Both the position numbers and the translations under genes were made by a program. Source: Pseudomonadota bacterium (GTDB taxonomy: Bacteria; Pseudomonadota; Alphaproteobacteria; Sphingomonadales; Sphingomonadaceae). Taken from it: a stretch of 64,000 nt of DNA. How positions within the stretch are numbered: position 1 is the first letter of the stretch; every line of letters starts with the position of its first letter. The DNA lies in assembly GCA_021847605.1 (NCBI GenBank), contig JAJZQN010000001.1, forward strand, positions 1 through 64,000. The letters run 5' to 3'. Of this stretch, positions 17,976-27,098 are shown piece by piece. Below the pieces are notes generated by a model, which saw only the letters and a list, made by a program, of their open reading frames with translations, did no database searches and was not told where the DNA came from.

Positions 17976-18338
17976 CTACAGCCTCACCAGCACGGTAACA
18001 CGGCTGGTCCCCGCCGCCCGGTCATCTTCCGCCCCCAAGACAAACACGTCCTTTCCATCCTGATAGCCCAGCCGGTTGCCGGTGATGGTGATGACGCGGC
18101 CCCGGAAAGCCGCCCATGTTCCCGTCAGCAAATGGCTGTCGATCGCCAGCGGCCCACCCATGAACGCCAGTTGTCGCGCGGCCTCGGCCTCCGCATCCGC
18201 CCGCGTCGCCAGCCGGGTCTGGCGGACCTTGACCATGCCGGTGCTGCCCCAGCGCGCATCACCCGCTGCGTCCGTGGCCAGCGCCCACAGGCAATCGGCC
18301 ATCAGCCATTGTGCATAGACCGGATCGACCAGGCTCAT
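17976..18338 (-). CDS. Tail region protein
   Basis: A 120-aa protein starting at ATG 18338, which overlaps the stop of the gene upstream by 4 nt. It contains LLTGTWAAFRGRVITITGNRLGYQDGKDVFVLGAEDD and ends TSRVTVLVRL, a beta-rich pattern compatible with a small tail-tip domain. No family recognised. Confidence 0.6.
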   Translation of the reverse strand: MSLVDPVYAQWLMADCLWALATDAAGDARWGSTGMVKVRQTRLATRADAEAEAARQLAFMGGPLAIDSHLLTGTWAAFRGRVITITGNRLGYQDGKDVFVLGAEDDRAAGTSRVTVLVRL

Positions 18339-18682
18339 GCCTGCACCTCGATCCAGCAATCGCCGCGATAACGGCCGACCAGCATGACGCGGGCGCGGCG
18401 AACCGGAGTCGCGATGCTGCGATCCATGGCGATCGTCCCGTCCGCAAAGGCCAGCCATGCGTCATCAGGGCAGGCAACCGTCACCTGCTCACCCGCAACA
18501 ACGGCATCGATGGCGGCATCCTCGCGCGGCGCGAACGACCATCCGTTCCACCAGTGCAGCCCCGGATCGACCCCGGCCGGAACCGGGCGACGCTCCAGAT
18601 GCGCAGGCAAAGCAACGTCGGCCGACATGGTCATCATGACGATTGCGCCCGATGCCGCATGAATGATGGCGAACTGGATCAT
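18335..18682 (-). CDS. Tail region protein
   Basis: A 115-aa protein beginning MIQFAIIHAASGAIVMM at 18682, coupled by ATGA to the 588-aa gene before it and the 120-aa gene after it. It contains LHWWNGWSFAPREDAAIDAVVAGEQVTVACP. Longer in-frame starts upstream would run deep into the neighbouring gene and are rejected. Probably structural. Confidence 0.6.
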   Translation of the reverse strand: MIQFAIIHAASGAIVMMTMSADVALPAHLERRPVPAGVDPGLHWWNGWSFAPREDAAIDAVVAGEQVTVACPDDAWLAFADGTIAMDRSIATPVRRARVMLVGRYRGDCWIEVQA

Positions 18683-20445
18683 TTGGAGTACCTCACCGGC
18701 ACGATGATCCCGCGATCCCACGCCGGATGCCCCTCCACATTCTTGACCTGGACGACATAGCTGTTGGTGCCAGCCAATGGGTTCGCATCGTAGAAAATCA
18801 GGAAGTGCGAATCGTTGCCGCCACCCTGAAAGCGCAGATAGGGAAACTCGGAGGGCTGACATAATGTGCCGTCCGACCGGCGCACCCGCACGGACACGCG
18901 ATCATTGTCGCCACCCGTCCGCGTGCCGACCAGGCTCACCTGAAACATCGCCGCCGAATTATCGGCATCGGTCGGACGGCTGAACGACGTCTGGAGCGCC
19001 ACCCCCATATAAGCAAAATCGCGCCAGACATTATCGTCATCGGTCCCCACCGACGCACCGAACAGATCGAGCATGGCAAAGTTTGTGGCCGTCACAGCAT
19101 TATTCAGGATCGCGCCCGTGCCCACCTGACCGTTGGCAACCCCGCCGCCTTCCTTGATCGTGCTGCTGACATCATCGGCCGTGATCGCACCGACCGGCGT
19201 GCCGGATGGCGCACCGTTCGTCGCGTTTGCCTCAACCTCCGCCAGTTCCTGCGCCGATCGCCCGTCCAGAAAGGCGACCTCCGTCGCCAGCACGATCCCC
19301 GCCAGATCGCCCCGCGCCATCCGCGACTCGTTGTTGCGATAGCCCAGCTTCCGGCTGGTGACGGGCTTGATGACCTTGGTCCGCGATACGTCCTCGCTGA
19401 TCGCTGACGCGACCGGCGCACCCCATGCCCATTCGTGAATGTCGATCTGCCCCAGTGCCGTCACCACCCACAGCAGGCCGACATCGGCCAGCATCTCATC
19501 CAGCATCGCCGATACGGTCGTCGTCTCGTCATCGACCACCCATCCCATCGGGGCCGGGCGCAGCGCCGCCGCCGCACTGGCCGCGCCCGCAACAAACGCA
19601 GGCCCGCCGCGCAGCATGGCGAGGCGCGCCGCGACGCTGGCCGTATTCTCGATATAGCCATCGCCTATCTCGCCCTGAACGTCGGCGTGCAGGTCGCCGT
19701 CAGGGTCGGTCCACCATTTGATGCAGGCGATCGACGGACAGACGATGCCGCCACCTTCCGGCGCGGTCGAGGCCTGAAGAGCGGCCAGCGTCGCTTCGGC
19801 CGAACCCTGCCAGCCCAGCGGAACCAGCGAACCGGCAGGCGCGCCACGATGGCGGACAGCCCCGATATTCAGCAGCGGATGGCGCGGATCGGACACGCAC
19901 AATATATTGTTGGCCGGGTCCAGCGGCTCGGCCGCGATGTTCCAGATGCGACCCCACAGTCGCCGCTTGATCTTGTCCAGCCAGTCTGCCGGTCCCTCCA
20001 GACCGCCCGTGCCAAGATAGCGCTCCACCGGAAACGGCTTCATCAGATCGGCGGCCGGATCGGCCAGCACGATCGACAATTTGCCGTCATTCACCGCATG
20101 GCTCAGCACCTTGCCGGTCTGCGCCACGGCTGGCAGGCCGCCCGTCTCCGGCCCGATGCGGACAACGACCGGCGCGTCCGCCCACAGCAGGCCCGCCAGA
20201 GCATTGACGACCGATGGGCGCCCGGCAAAGCTCAACGTCATCGCCTGGGCAACGCCGCCGCCGACAATCTCCTCATCATAGTCGAGCGATCCGATGACAG
20301 GCGGCAACGCTTCGATCCCCGCATGCCAATGCCCGGACGCATAGGTGTAGGGCAGCACGCCATTGCCAGCCAGGCGCACGGCCTGCGCGACGCCATCGGC
20401 CGGATCACGCGGCGATGCTTCGACCAGGATGATGTTGACCGCCAT
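18679..20445 (-). CDS. Tail hub/tip protein (588 aa)
   Basis: A 588-aa protein directly after the tape measure, the position of the distal tail or hub protein in siphovirus tail operons. The N-terminal half has repeated beta-strand signatures (VIGSLDYDEEIVGGGVAQAMTLSFAG, VVVRIGPETGGLPAVAQTGKVLSHAV), and the middle has a hub-like segment (VSAMLDEMLADVGLLWVVTALGQIDIHEWAWG). The C-terminal ~170 residues look like a separate beta-sandwich. It starts on the last base of the tape measure gene. No enzymatic motif seen. Confidence 0.65.
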   Translation of the reverse strand: MAVNIILVEASPRDPADGVAQAVRLAGNGVLPYTYASGHWHAGIEALPPVIGSLDYDEEIVGGGVAQAMTLSFAGRPSVVNALAGLLWADAPVVVRIGPETGGLPAVAQTGKVLSHAVNDGKLSIVLADPAADLMKPFPVERYLGTGGLEGPADWLDKIKRRLWGRIWNIAAEPLDPANNILCVSDPRHPLLNIGAVRHRGAPAGSLVPLGWQGSAEATLAALQASTAPEGGGIVCPSIACIKWWTDPDGDLHADVQGEIGDGYIENTASVAARLAMLRGGPAFVAGAASAAAALRPAPMGWVVDDETTTVSAMLDEMLADVGLLWVVTALGQIDIHEWAWGAPVASAISEDVSRTKVIKPVTSRKLGYRNNESRMARGDLAGIVLATEVAFLDGRSAQELAEVEANATNGAPSGTPVGAITADDVSSTIKEGGGVANGQVGTGAILNNAVTATNFAMLDLFGASVGTDDDNVWRDFAYMGVALQTSFSRPTDADNSAAMFQVSLVGTRTGGDNDRVSVRVRRSDGTLCQPSEFPYLRFQGGGNDSHFLIFYDANPLAGTNSYVVQVKNVEGHPAWDRGIIVPVRYSK

Positions 20446-23400
20446 CAGCTGGTCCGCGCCAGCGCCGACGCATCAAGCCCGCGCGCGGTCGATGCGACCG
20501 CGCCACCCTGCGCCACCAGCGTCCGCAACAGGGTGATGATCTCCGCATTCTGGTCGTTCGCTTCGTCCAGCGTCGCGTTCGTCGTCGCCAGCGCCGGGTC
20601 ACTGACCGCCGCCGCCGTGCCGCTCGACCCGCCCGACGCCGCGACGATCTTCGCATTGGCATCGGCGATGGCCGTGCGCGCCTGGTCCAGGATCATCGCC
20701 CGATCGGCCGCATATTGGCCGGTCGAACCATAGGCTTCCTTGCTGACATTGTTCAGCTGCTCCAGCAGCCCTGCCAGCGTATCCGACGCGCCATCCTTGC
20801 CCGCCGCAAGGTCTGCCTTGGCCTGCTCGATCTCCTTCAGGATCGCGTCGCGCTGTTCGAGGGCGGACCCTTCGAACAGCGAACCGCTGGTCATTTCATC
20901 GACCAGGCGCTGGAGCGATCCGACCTGTTCTTCCAGCATCTTTTCGACCAGCGCGGCGCGATCTTCCGCATTCTTCTTTTCGATCGCCACGACATCAAAG
21001 CCATATTCGGTGGCGATGCGGACCCGCTCGGCCGCCTGCCGCTCCAGCGACTTGAACTCATTGGCCATCACCGTGCCGATGCCGCCGACCAGTTCTTCAA
21101 TCTCCTGCACCTTCATCGCTTCGGCCAATGCCTCATTGATGTCGGTCGAGGATTTAATCGCCTTTTCAAGCGCCGGTGAAAGGCCTGTGATAGCCCCCTG
21201 AATGACCGCAAGCTGGATCGCATAGCCGACCGCGCCCGCCTGATCGTCGTCAAACTCGGTCGCGCCCTTGGCGATCTTGAGCGATCCCGTGCCTTCGCGC
21301 ACGCGCCAGTCGCCATGACGCTGGCCGATCGTGACATTGAAACTGCCGACCGATCCGCCCAGCTGGTCGGCGATCTGCGACAGCCCGTCCTGGACATTGC
21401 TGGCCGCGCCGCTGGCCGCCTGTTTGAACTGGCTGCTATTGCCGCTCAGCGTGGCATCGTCGGTCACGCTGGTGATGTTCGCCGCGCCGGTCTTCGTCTT
21501 CTTCAACAGGCCGCCGATCGCCCCGCCCAGCAGACCCCCGGCTATCGCGCCGATCGGCCCGGCAAACTGGCTCATCTTGCCCAGCGCCGACCCCAGCAAT
21601 TCTTTCCCGACTTCCCCGCCGATCGCACCGCCGATCGCGCCGCCCGTGCGACTACCGGTCAGCCCGCCCGCCGCATAGCCCAGCCCCGCATTCTTCAGGA
21701 CCGTGCCGAACGACCCCTTGGAGCCGAACACTTTGTCCATCGCGCCATCGACCGACTTGCCGACTTCCTTGCCGACTTGGGCCGCGACCGAACCTGACTG
21801 CGCACCGCTGTTAGATTTGGCCGGATCGACCGTGATCGCCCCGCCCAACAGGGCCGCCATCGGCCCCGTGCCGAAAATCGTCGCCTCGATCGCGGCCGAC
21901 GCGATGCTCTCGGCCAGTCGGCCGATAACGTCGCTCGCCTTCTGTCCGCCCGCAACGATCGCGCTGAACGCATCGACGGCCGCGCGGCCCAACTGCTCTT
22001 TCGCCCGCTGCGCATCCTGTGTCGCCTGGCGCGCCGCGTCCATCGCATCGCGCTCGGCCTGCGCGTCGGCGATCCGCTGCGCGGCGGCCTGCTGTTCTTC
22101 CGGGGCAAGGTCCGCCAGTTCCTTGCGGTACTGGATCATCACCTTTTGCACCGGCGTCAGCGTGGACAGCGCCGCTGTTTCGTCGGTGATCGACTGGACG
22201 ATCTTGTCGATCGCGCCCGCCGCATCGATCAGCGCCTGTTCGTCCCCGGCCGTTTCCTTGATGCCGGACCAGTCGATCCCCTTGCCCAGATAGGCGACGC
22301 CTGCGTCCTGCCGATAGGTCGCCGCATCGGCCTCGCTGATCTTGCCCGCGCTGGCCAGCTTGGCGATCCGCTCCAGTTCATCCGCATAATCGGACGCTGC
22401 TTTCTTCGCCGGATCATAGCGGCCGATCACGCCTTCCAGATCGGCCTGCAATTTCTTCTGGGCTTCGGCCGCCGCGCGATCGGCCGCGCTCACGCTACTG
22501 CGCGTTCCAGCCAGCGACTTGCCGCTGGCGCTGGCCTTCGCCTCGGACGCGGTCAGTGCGTCCAGCGCCGCCTTGCGCTGCGTATCGAGCGCGATCTTCT
22601 CGCGCGCATATTGCGCTTCGCTCAGGTCATTGCGGCGAGCGTCTAGCCGGGCCAGCCCCTGATCATATGTTAGATCAGCACGAGCGCGAGGATCGGTCGC
22701 AGCAGCGATACCGCGATCAACGAAATATCGTCGCTTTCCCGCGACAGCCCTATCAGCATTGGCAAGATCGGCTTCTGCGGCTTTTAACTGTGCCTGAAGC
22801 TCGCGCACCTTCTGCGCGGACTTATCGACATTGCTTTCGAGAAAGCGGCGCTGCTCCTCTGTCGAAGCTAATCCCGGATCATCCTGGTTGCGCTGTTCGA
22901 CTAACGCCGTTTCCAGCAGGGCTTTCCGCGCCTTGATCGCCTCAATGGCCAGCGTACGCTTGGCCTCCGCATTCTTCAGCGTTTCGACCCGTGACGTGTA
23001 TTGCGTCTGGGTTTCCCGCTCCAGCGCCTTGTTCAGTTCCTCAATCTGTTCGGTGAGCGATGCGGCGGCATCTTCTTCTTCGCCTAGCGCATCGCTGCCG
23101 CTCAGCGCCTCGGCCGCGAACCCCGACAGGAAACCGATGACAGCCGTCAGCGCCAGCGACAGGCCACCCGTCAATATCGCTTCCACCGTGGCGGCCGACA
23201 CCCCGAAACCGGACATGGCCGTCGCCGCGACGCCGCTGGCCTTGGCGATAGCGCCCTGTGCGGTGGATGAAGCCAGCGCACCCTGGGCCAGATCGCCCAG
23301 GCTGCTTTCCAGCGCGCCCGCCAGTTCGGAAGTCTGCCCCGCCGACCGGCCCGCATTGCTCAGCGCCCCGTCCAGCCCGGCCGCCTTGACGACCGTGTCG

Positions 23401-23756
23401 GCAATGGCCCCGCCAATGTCGCCCAGCGCGCCGTCGAGTATCCGCGCATCGCCTGCCGCGCCCCGTGCCGACGCGCCAATGTCGCTAATCGCGCCATTCA
23501 GCGCACCCGCGCCGCCCGCCGCACCGGCTGCGCTGGACGATATGTCGCCGATCGCCCCGTCCAGGGCGGCCATGTCGCTGGCGGTTTCCCGTGCGGTCGT
23601 ACCCGCTTTGTCGATCGCACCGTCCAGCGCAGCGGCGGGCGCGGCCGCGTCACCGCTGGCCTTGCCCGCTTTGTTCACCGCATCGGTCAGCGCGTTGACG
23701 GCGGCGACCGCGACATTGCTGTCGCCGGTGATGATGAGGGATGTTTTCAGCGTCAT
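20445..23756 (-). CDS. Tape measure protein
   Basis: A 1103-aa Ala-rich, mostly helical protein, the longest in the phage; its length sets tail length. Residues 22-168 are seven consecutive 21-residue repeats of the form xLDGAIxDIGxxAxxxAxDxA. A hydrophobic stretch follows (VEAILTGGLSLALTAVIGFLSGFA, about 188-213), then long coiled coils (about 230-420 and 520-620) and a Gly/Ala-rich hydrophobic zone (about 660-790, YAAGGLTGSRTGGAIGGAIGG) typical of membrane-interacting tape measure ends. It starts 4 bp after the frameshifted chaperone gene, as in lambda-type tails. A siphovirus-like long tail is implied. Confidence 0.88.
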   Translation of the reverse strand: MTLKTSLIITGDSNVAVAAVNALTDAVNKAGKASGDAAAPAAALDGAIDKAGTTARETASDMAALDGAIGDISSSAAGAAGGAGALNGAISDIGASARGAAGDARILDGALGDIGGAIADTVVKAAGLDGALSNAGRSAGQTSELAGALESSLGDLAQGALASSTAQGAIAKASGVAATAMSGFGVSAATVEAILTGGLSLALTAVIGFLSGFAAEALSGSDALGEEEDAAASLTEQIEELNKALERETQTQYTSRVETLKNAEAKRTLAIEAIKARKALLETALVEQRNQDDPGLASTEEQRRFLESNVDKSAQKVRELQAQLKAAEADLANADRAVAGKRRYFVDRGIAAATDPRARADLTYDQGLARLDARRNDLSEAQYAREKIALDTQRKAALDALTASEAKASASGKSLAGTRSSVSAADRAAAEAQKKLQADLEGVIGRYDPAKKAASDYADELERIAKLASAGKISEADAATYRQDAGVAYLGKGIDWSGIKETAGDEQALIDAAGAIDKIVQSITDETAALSTLTPVQKVMIQYRKELADLAPEEQQAAAQRIADAQAERDAMDAARQATQDAQRAKEQLGRAAVDAFSAIVAGGQKASDVIGRLAESIASAAIEATIFGTGPMAALLGGAITVDPAKSNSGAQSGSVAAQVGKEVGKSVDGAMDKVFGSKGSFGTVLKNAGLGYAAGGLTGSRTGGAIGGAIGGEVGKELLGSALGKMSQFAGPIGAIAGGLLGGAIGGLLKKTKTGAANITSVTDDATLSGNSSQFKQAASGAASNVQDGLSQIADQLGGSVGSFNVTIGQRHGDWRVREGTGSLKIAKGATEFDDDQAGAVGYAIQLAVIQGAITGLSPALEKAIKSSTDINEALAEAMKVQEIEELVGGIGTVMANEFKSLERQAAERVRIATEYGFDVVAIEKKNAEDRAALVEKMLEEQVGSLQRLVDEMTSGSLFEGSALEQRDAILKEIEQAKADLAAGKDGASDTLAGLLEQLNNVSKEAYGSTGQYAADRAMILDQARTAIADANAKIVAASGGSSGTAAAVSDPALATTNATLDEANDQNAEIITLLRTLVAQGGAVASTARGLDASALARTS
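23253..23693 (-). repeat. Seven 63-bp (21-residue) repeats in the tape measure gene
   Basis: Translated, the units start ALTDAVNKAG, ALDGAIDKAG, ALDGAIGDIS, ALNGAISDIG, ILDGALGDIG, GLDGALSNAG and ALESSLGDLA, each exactly 21 residues. The DNA has diverged between units while the period is kept. Twenty-one residues equal three heptads, so the segment should form an unbroken helical rod. Confidence 0.7.
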
Positions 23757-23760
23757 GCGA

Positions 23761-24446
23761 TCAGCCCCGGTAGCCGTTCAGGACGGACGCGGCAGCGCTT
23801 TCCATGACGCGCAGCCATGACCATTGCGCCGGGTCCAGCTTGATCTTCGCCTGTTTCAGGCCCGCGCGAACCCGCGCATAGTCCAGCCCCTGCCAATAGA
23901 CGCGGCCCGTTCCCAGCGGCAGCAACTGCCACTGGTTGGACACAGCGAGGAAGGCGTGGACGATTTGCATATTCTGCGGCCAGACCGGGAATCCCGGCTC
24001 CTTTTTTGCGACAAGATCGGCGATCAGTTCATCGGGGAGTCCGAATGCCTCTGCATCGGCGGCCGCTTCGCTAAGGTCGGTTGTGCCGCCGCCCGCCCAC
24101 AGGCGAGCGGCGGCTTTCAGTTTCCCGTCTGCGCGCCCGACACTGCTTCGAAATAGGTGCGGACCAGTGCCTTACGCACATAGAGCTGACCGATCAGCGC
24201 ATCGCGCACCGCGTCGTTGTAAGGGATCGGCTGTTCATCCTTGCCGATCAGGTCATCCATGCCGACGACAATCTTCTTCAGGAAATCGCTCGACCCTTCG
24301 CCCTGGCTCAGATCGTAAGTTGCGACTTCATCGGTCGGCATGACCGCGAAGGTCGCCTTGAAATCCTGATCTTCAAAACCGCCGTTGACCGGCACCTTGA
24401 CCTTGACCTTGTGGGTGAATGTGGGTCGCGGATCATAAACGAACAT
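23761..24446 (-). CDS. Tail assembly chaperone, -1 frameshift fusion (G-T type), about 228 aa
   Basis: The upstream frame (24446-24117, 109 aa) ends with TGA right after the heptamer G-GGA-AAC. A -1 slip there continues as CTG AAA GCC..., giving 119 further residues (LKAAARLWAGGGTTDLSEAAA... to SVLNGYRG) and ending at 23761, just before the tape measure. The extension frame has no independent start with a ribosome site near 24120. This matches the lambda gpG/gpGT arrangement, where a minority of ribosomes make the fusion that guides tail tube assembly on the tape measure. Confidence 0.7.
24117..24446 (-). CDS. Tail assembly chaperone, unshifted form (109 aa)
   Basis: A 109-aa protein beginning MFVYDPRPTFTHKVKVKVP and ending AVSGAQTGN. 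It lies between the tail tube gene and the tape measure, the standard place for the tail assembly chaperone. The family is very diverse, so the call rests on position, size and the frameshift signal at its end. Confidence 0.7.
   Translation of the reverse strand: MFVYDPRPTFTHKVKVKVPVNGGFEDQDFKATFAVMPTDEVATYDLSQGEGSSDFLKKIVVGMDDLIGKDEQPIPYNDAVRDALIGQLYVRKALVRTYFEAVSGAQTGN
24120..24126 (-). promoter_or_regulatory. Programmed -1 frameshift slippery heptamer GGGAAAC
   Basis: On the minus strand the bases are G GGA AAC in the upstream reading frame, a canonical X-XXY-YYZ slippery site, followed at once by the TGA of the short form. Lambda uses GGGAAAG in the same place. Confidence 0.7.
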
Positions 24447-24564
24447 GTTGGGGAGCCTTTCTTATGGATGGTGACGGCGGGTTTGTCGCGGCCCGCCAGT
24501 CCTGTGGCTCCCCAGTCGCCGGCCCGGACACCAGCGACGGTTCATCGCCTCTCTCGGCGGGTTA

Positions 24565-25521
24565 TCAGGTGAGCGTGATCTTCCACTGGTCATTGCCAGC
24601 GGTTGGCAGCGGCGTGAAAGCGAGCGGCCATTCTTCAATTCCCTGATTTTGCTGCGGCCCGGCAAATCGACCCTGGACGCAGGTGTTGGCCTTGATGTTG
24701 GTGATCTTGCCCGCGATTGTGCCGTGGGTGACTTCGATCGGGACGCGCGGCGCGTCCGCCGTGGGCGATCCGGCCCGCGACACCGGGTTGTAGGTCGCCA
24801 TCGTCACCGCTTCGACCGTCAGGCTCAGGCTCTCGGCCCGATCCACGATGACGATGCGTTCCTGGTTGAACAACATGCGCGGCTGCACGTCATTGCCCAG
24901 CGTCAGACTAAAATCGCGGCCGACAAAGTCGATGCCGTCGATCTTGTAGACCGGGGTTGTCGCCTTGCTCGCGGCCTGCGGTTTCTGCCATTTGGATAGG
25001 TCCACGGTCGGTCGCACCGCCACGGCCGGAATGGTGAACAGGCCCGTCAGCGTCACGCGAAAGACAGGAATCCCCGCCGCGTTGATGGTGATGATCCCGG
25101 TCGCCCGTCCGCCCAGCAGGACATAGCGATTGACGCCGATCATGAAATAGGCGGCCACGCTTTCCAGATTGTCGGAAATCGGCGAATATTCGACGCTGGT
25201 CCCGGCGGTGATGACCTCGGCCGCGCCGCAGGCACGGATCAGCGGCGACCAGGCCGGAGCCGTGCCGGCCGTGCCGCTGCCAACCAGTTCGAAATCGCCG
25301 GTCAGCACGCAGTACAGGCCCACGGGCAGGCTTTCCTGCGCCCCCATGAAGGGGCGCTCCAGATTGCGGCTGACCTCCTGACCTTCCATCGGCTGCAACT
25401 GGACATTGGTCAGCAGCATCGCGTTCGCCGCGCCGGTCGGCACGGGATCGACGCCATAATTGTTGAGCGGTTCAGCCTTGATCAGGATGATCTTGCTGTT
25501 CCAGCGGATCGGATCGGCCAT
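24565..25521 (-). CDS. Major tail tube protein
   Basis: A 318-aa beta-rich protein (MADPIRWNSKIILIKAEP...). Segments such as VPIEVTHGTIAGKITNIKANTC and EEWPLAFTPLPTAGNDQWKITLT resemble the strands of siphovirus tail tube proteins. It is the longest gene between the small tail-completion genes and the chaperone pair, as expected for the tube. Some tube proteins of this size carry an extra surface domain. Confidence 0.65.
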   Translation of the reverse strand: MADPIRWNSKIILIKAEPLNNYGVDPVPTGAANAMLLTNVQLQPMEGQEVSRNLERPFMGAQESLPVGLYCVLTGDFELVGSGTAGTAPAWSPLIRACGAAEVITAGTSVEYSPISDNLESVAAYFMIGVNRYVLLGGRATGIITINAAGIPVFRVTLTGLFTIPAVAVRPTVDLSKWQKPQAASKATTPVYKIDGIDFVGRDFSLTLGNDVQPRMLFNQERIVIVDRAESLSLTVEAVTMATYNPVSRAGSPTADAPRVPIEVTHGTIAGKITNIKANTCVQGRFAGPQQNQGIEEWPLAFTPLPTAGNDQWKITLT

Positions 25522-25524
25522 CGG

Positions 25525-25782
25525 TTAAGCGTCCTCGTTACGGATCAGGGTGCCATCCGCCTGGCGGATGAAGCTGCCGCCCGACATTGGCCGGTCACGG
25601 CCTTCATCGTCGGTGGCGAAAATCGGTGCGGGAATCGCAGGCGGCGGCGCTTCGGCGGCCGGATCGGATAGTGGTGCAATGTTTGCACTGGCATCGGTCG
25701 ATACGGCGGCAAGGTTCGCCTGCGTATCAGCGCCGGTCTGATCCTCGCCCTGCGTCACGTCGGAAGTCTTCTTGGTTGCCAT
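25525..25782 (-). CDS. Small protein of the head-tail region
   Basis: An 85-aa, low-complexity acidic protein (MATKKTSDVTQGED..., Ala/Pro-rich middle, RPMSGGSFIRQADGTLIRNED end). ATG 25782 is chosen because GAGG lies 8 nt upstream; a TTG two codons earlier is unlikely. The last 20 residues resemble the C-terminal motif of small Mu-like proteins near the tail genes. Function unknown. Confidence 0.6.
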   Translation of the reverse strand: MATKKTSDVTQGEDQTGADTQANLAAVSTDASANIAPLSDPAAEAPPPAIPAPIFATDDEGRDRPMSGGSFIRQADGTLIRNEDA

Positions 25783-25784
25783 CG

Positions 25785-26228
25785 TCAAATCCTCAATTGG
25801 TCGCCCAGGGCGAACTCCAGTTGGTAGGTCAGCAGCCCGGCCGTCAGCGTCAGCAGCTGGCCGCGCGACAGGGAAAATTGGCCGACTGTCTCGCCCTCCA
25901 GCCAGTTGGACGGAGGCGACCAGCCGACGATGCGGCGGATCACCGCATCGCGGATCGGGACCAGCCGTTCGGTCGATCGCGCGCCGCTCGCATCGCCCAC
26001 AGCCCGGATCATCAGCACGATCCCCAGCGTTTCGGCGATGTCCTGGATGAACCGGCCGGCCATTGCCTTGACCGCGCCACCACGAATCCCCAGCGGCAGG
26101 ATGAAGGCCGCGTCGCCACCTTGCGGGGCCAGACCACGGGCCATCAATTCACTCAGGTTCGCGGCGGGCTGGATGCGGCCCGCGATGCCTTCGACATCGG
26201 CGATCCGATCCTTCACCGCATCGAACAT
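25785..26228 (-). CDS. Mu gp37-like / DUF1834 head-tail joining protein
   Basis: A 147-aa protein beginning MFDAVKDRIADVEGIAGRI, with a GIVLMIRAVGDASG strand and VIRRIVGWSPPSNW, followed by YQLEFALGD at the end, the pattern of the DUF1834/gp37-like family next to gp36 in Mu-like phages. Its start overlaps the gp36-like stop by one base. Probable tail terminator or connector. Confidence 0.65.
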   Translation of the reverse strand: MFDAVKDRIADVEGIAGRIQPAANLSELMARGLAPQGGDAAFILPLGIRGGAVKAMAGRFIQDIAETLGIVLMIRAVGDASGARSTERLVPIRDAVIRRIVGWSPPSNWLEGETVGQFSLSRGQLLTLTAGLLTYQLEFALGDQLRI

Positions 26229-26656
26229 CAGATAAAGCCCCGCATGCTTTCGGGCGAAAGCGGCCGTTCGCGGTCGATAAACTGCACGCCGCTCGCCCCC
26301 GACGACGCCGGTTCGATCCCGGCCGCCTCCAGCTTCACCGTCCCCTTGGCAATATCGACCAGCGTACCCATCGCCCGGTCGTAATCGTCCATGATCTTCT
26401 TTTCGGGCGACTGGACGTGCAGCTTGTAGATCGCGATGACCAGGGCAAGGTCGATCACCAGTTCAGGGACCGGCTCCAGCGGCAGGCGATACCGGTTCCC
26501 GACATAGCCATTGATGACCGCGTCCGTATTGCCCAGTTCCTGGGCGATCAGGTCCGCGTCCATCACGCCGGTCGGTTCATCCGCGCGATCGGTGAGCCAG
26601 ATCAAAGTCCGCTCACCGAAACGCTTCATCAGCATCGCCTGCGTCGCGTAGGTCAT
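26228..26656 (-). CDS. Mu gp36-like protein (DUF1320)
   Basis: A 142-aa protein with the DUF1320 layout: MTYATQAMLMKRFGERTLIWLTD, then DADLIAQELGNTDAVINGYVGNRYRLPL, then a helical PELVIDLALVIAIYKLH segment. This family is a head-completion or connector component in Mu-like phages. It overlaps both neighbours by a few bases. Confidence 0.8.
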   Translation of the reverse strand: MTYATQAMLMKRFGERTLIWLTDRADEPTGVMDADLIAQELGNTDAVINGYVGNRYRLPLEPVPELVIDLALVIAIYKLHVQSPEKKIMDDYDRAMGTLVDIAKGTVKLEAAGIEPASSGASGVQFIDRERPLSPESMRGFI

Positions 26657-27096
26657 GCGCCCTGCTCGGCCTCGTCTTCCGCTTCAGGCACGCCGATCTG
26701 GACGATCGACCATGTCAGCATCGGATCGCCGTCGATCGCGCGCAATTCATCCTCGGCCAGCAAAATGGCGGGAATGACCTGTGCCTCCGGCCCGAAATGG
26801 CGACCGGCACGGCGACGGCCCTGCATCGGGCCGACGATGCGAACGCCGATCTGCCCGGCACGGTCGGCGCTGTCGCCGATCACGCCCAGAAGCGCGTCGA
26901 TCGACACCGCGACGGGTACGACAACATCAGTCTTTGCCTGGACGATGGCCGCATCGACCGCGAAGTCATCCGTTGCATAGTTGGCGCGCGATGCTTCGAG
27001 CAAAGCCGCAGCATGAGCGTCGAGCGTTTCGACCGGAGCCGGGGCGGGCGTTGGCGACGGGGCTGCGCCCGCCGCCTTTTTCGGTTCGCGCGCCAT
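26653..27096 (-). CDS. Mu-like head-region protein (HI1506/gp35-like position)
   Basis: A 147-aa protein with an Ala/Pro-rich N-terminus (KKAAGAAPSPTPAPAPVETL) and a folded C-terminal part containing RIVGPMQGRRRAGRHFGPEAQVIPAILLAEDELRAIDGDPMLTW, which resembles the small domain of FluMu HI1506-type proteins that follow the capsid gene. Start ATG 27096 lies 2 bp after the capsid stop. Role not established. Confidence 0.6.
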   Translation of the reverse strand: MAREPKKAAGAAPSPTPAPAPVETLDAHAAALLEASRANYATDDFAVDAAIVQAKTDVVVPVAVSIDALLGVIGDSADRAGQIGVRIVGPMQGRRRAGRHFGPEAQVIPAILLAEDELRAIDGDPMLTWSIVQIGVPEAEDEAEQGA

Positions 27097-27098
27097 GG

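Noticed and set aside
19435-20733. A 432-codon plus-strand open frame
   Set aside because: Antisense to the tail hub gene; composition rich in Arg, Gln and His, as expected from the opposite strand of coding DNA.
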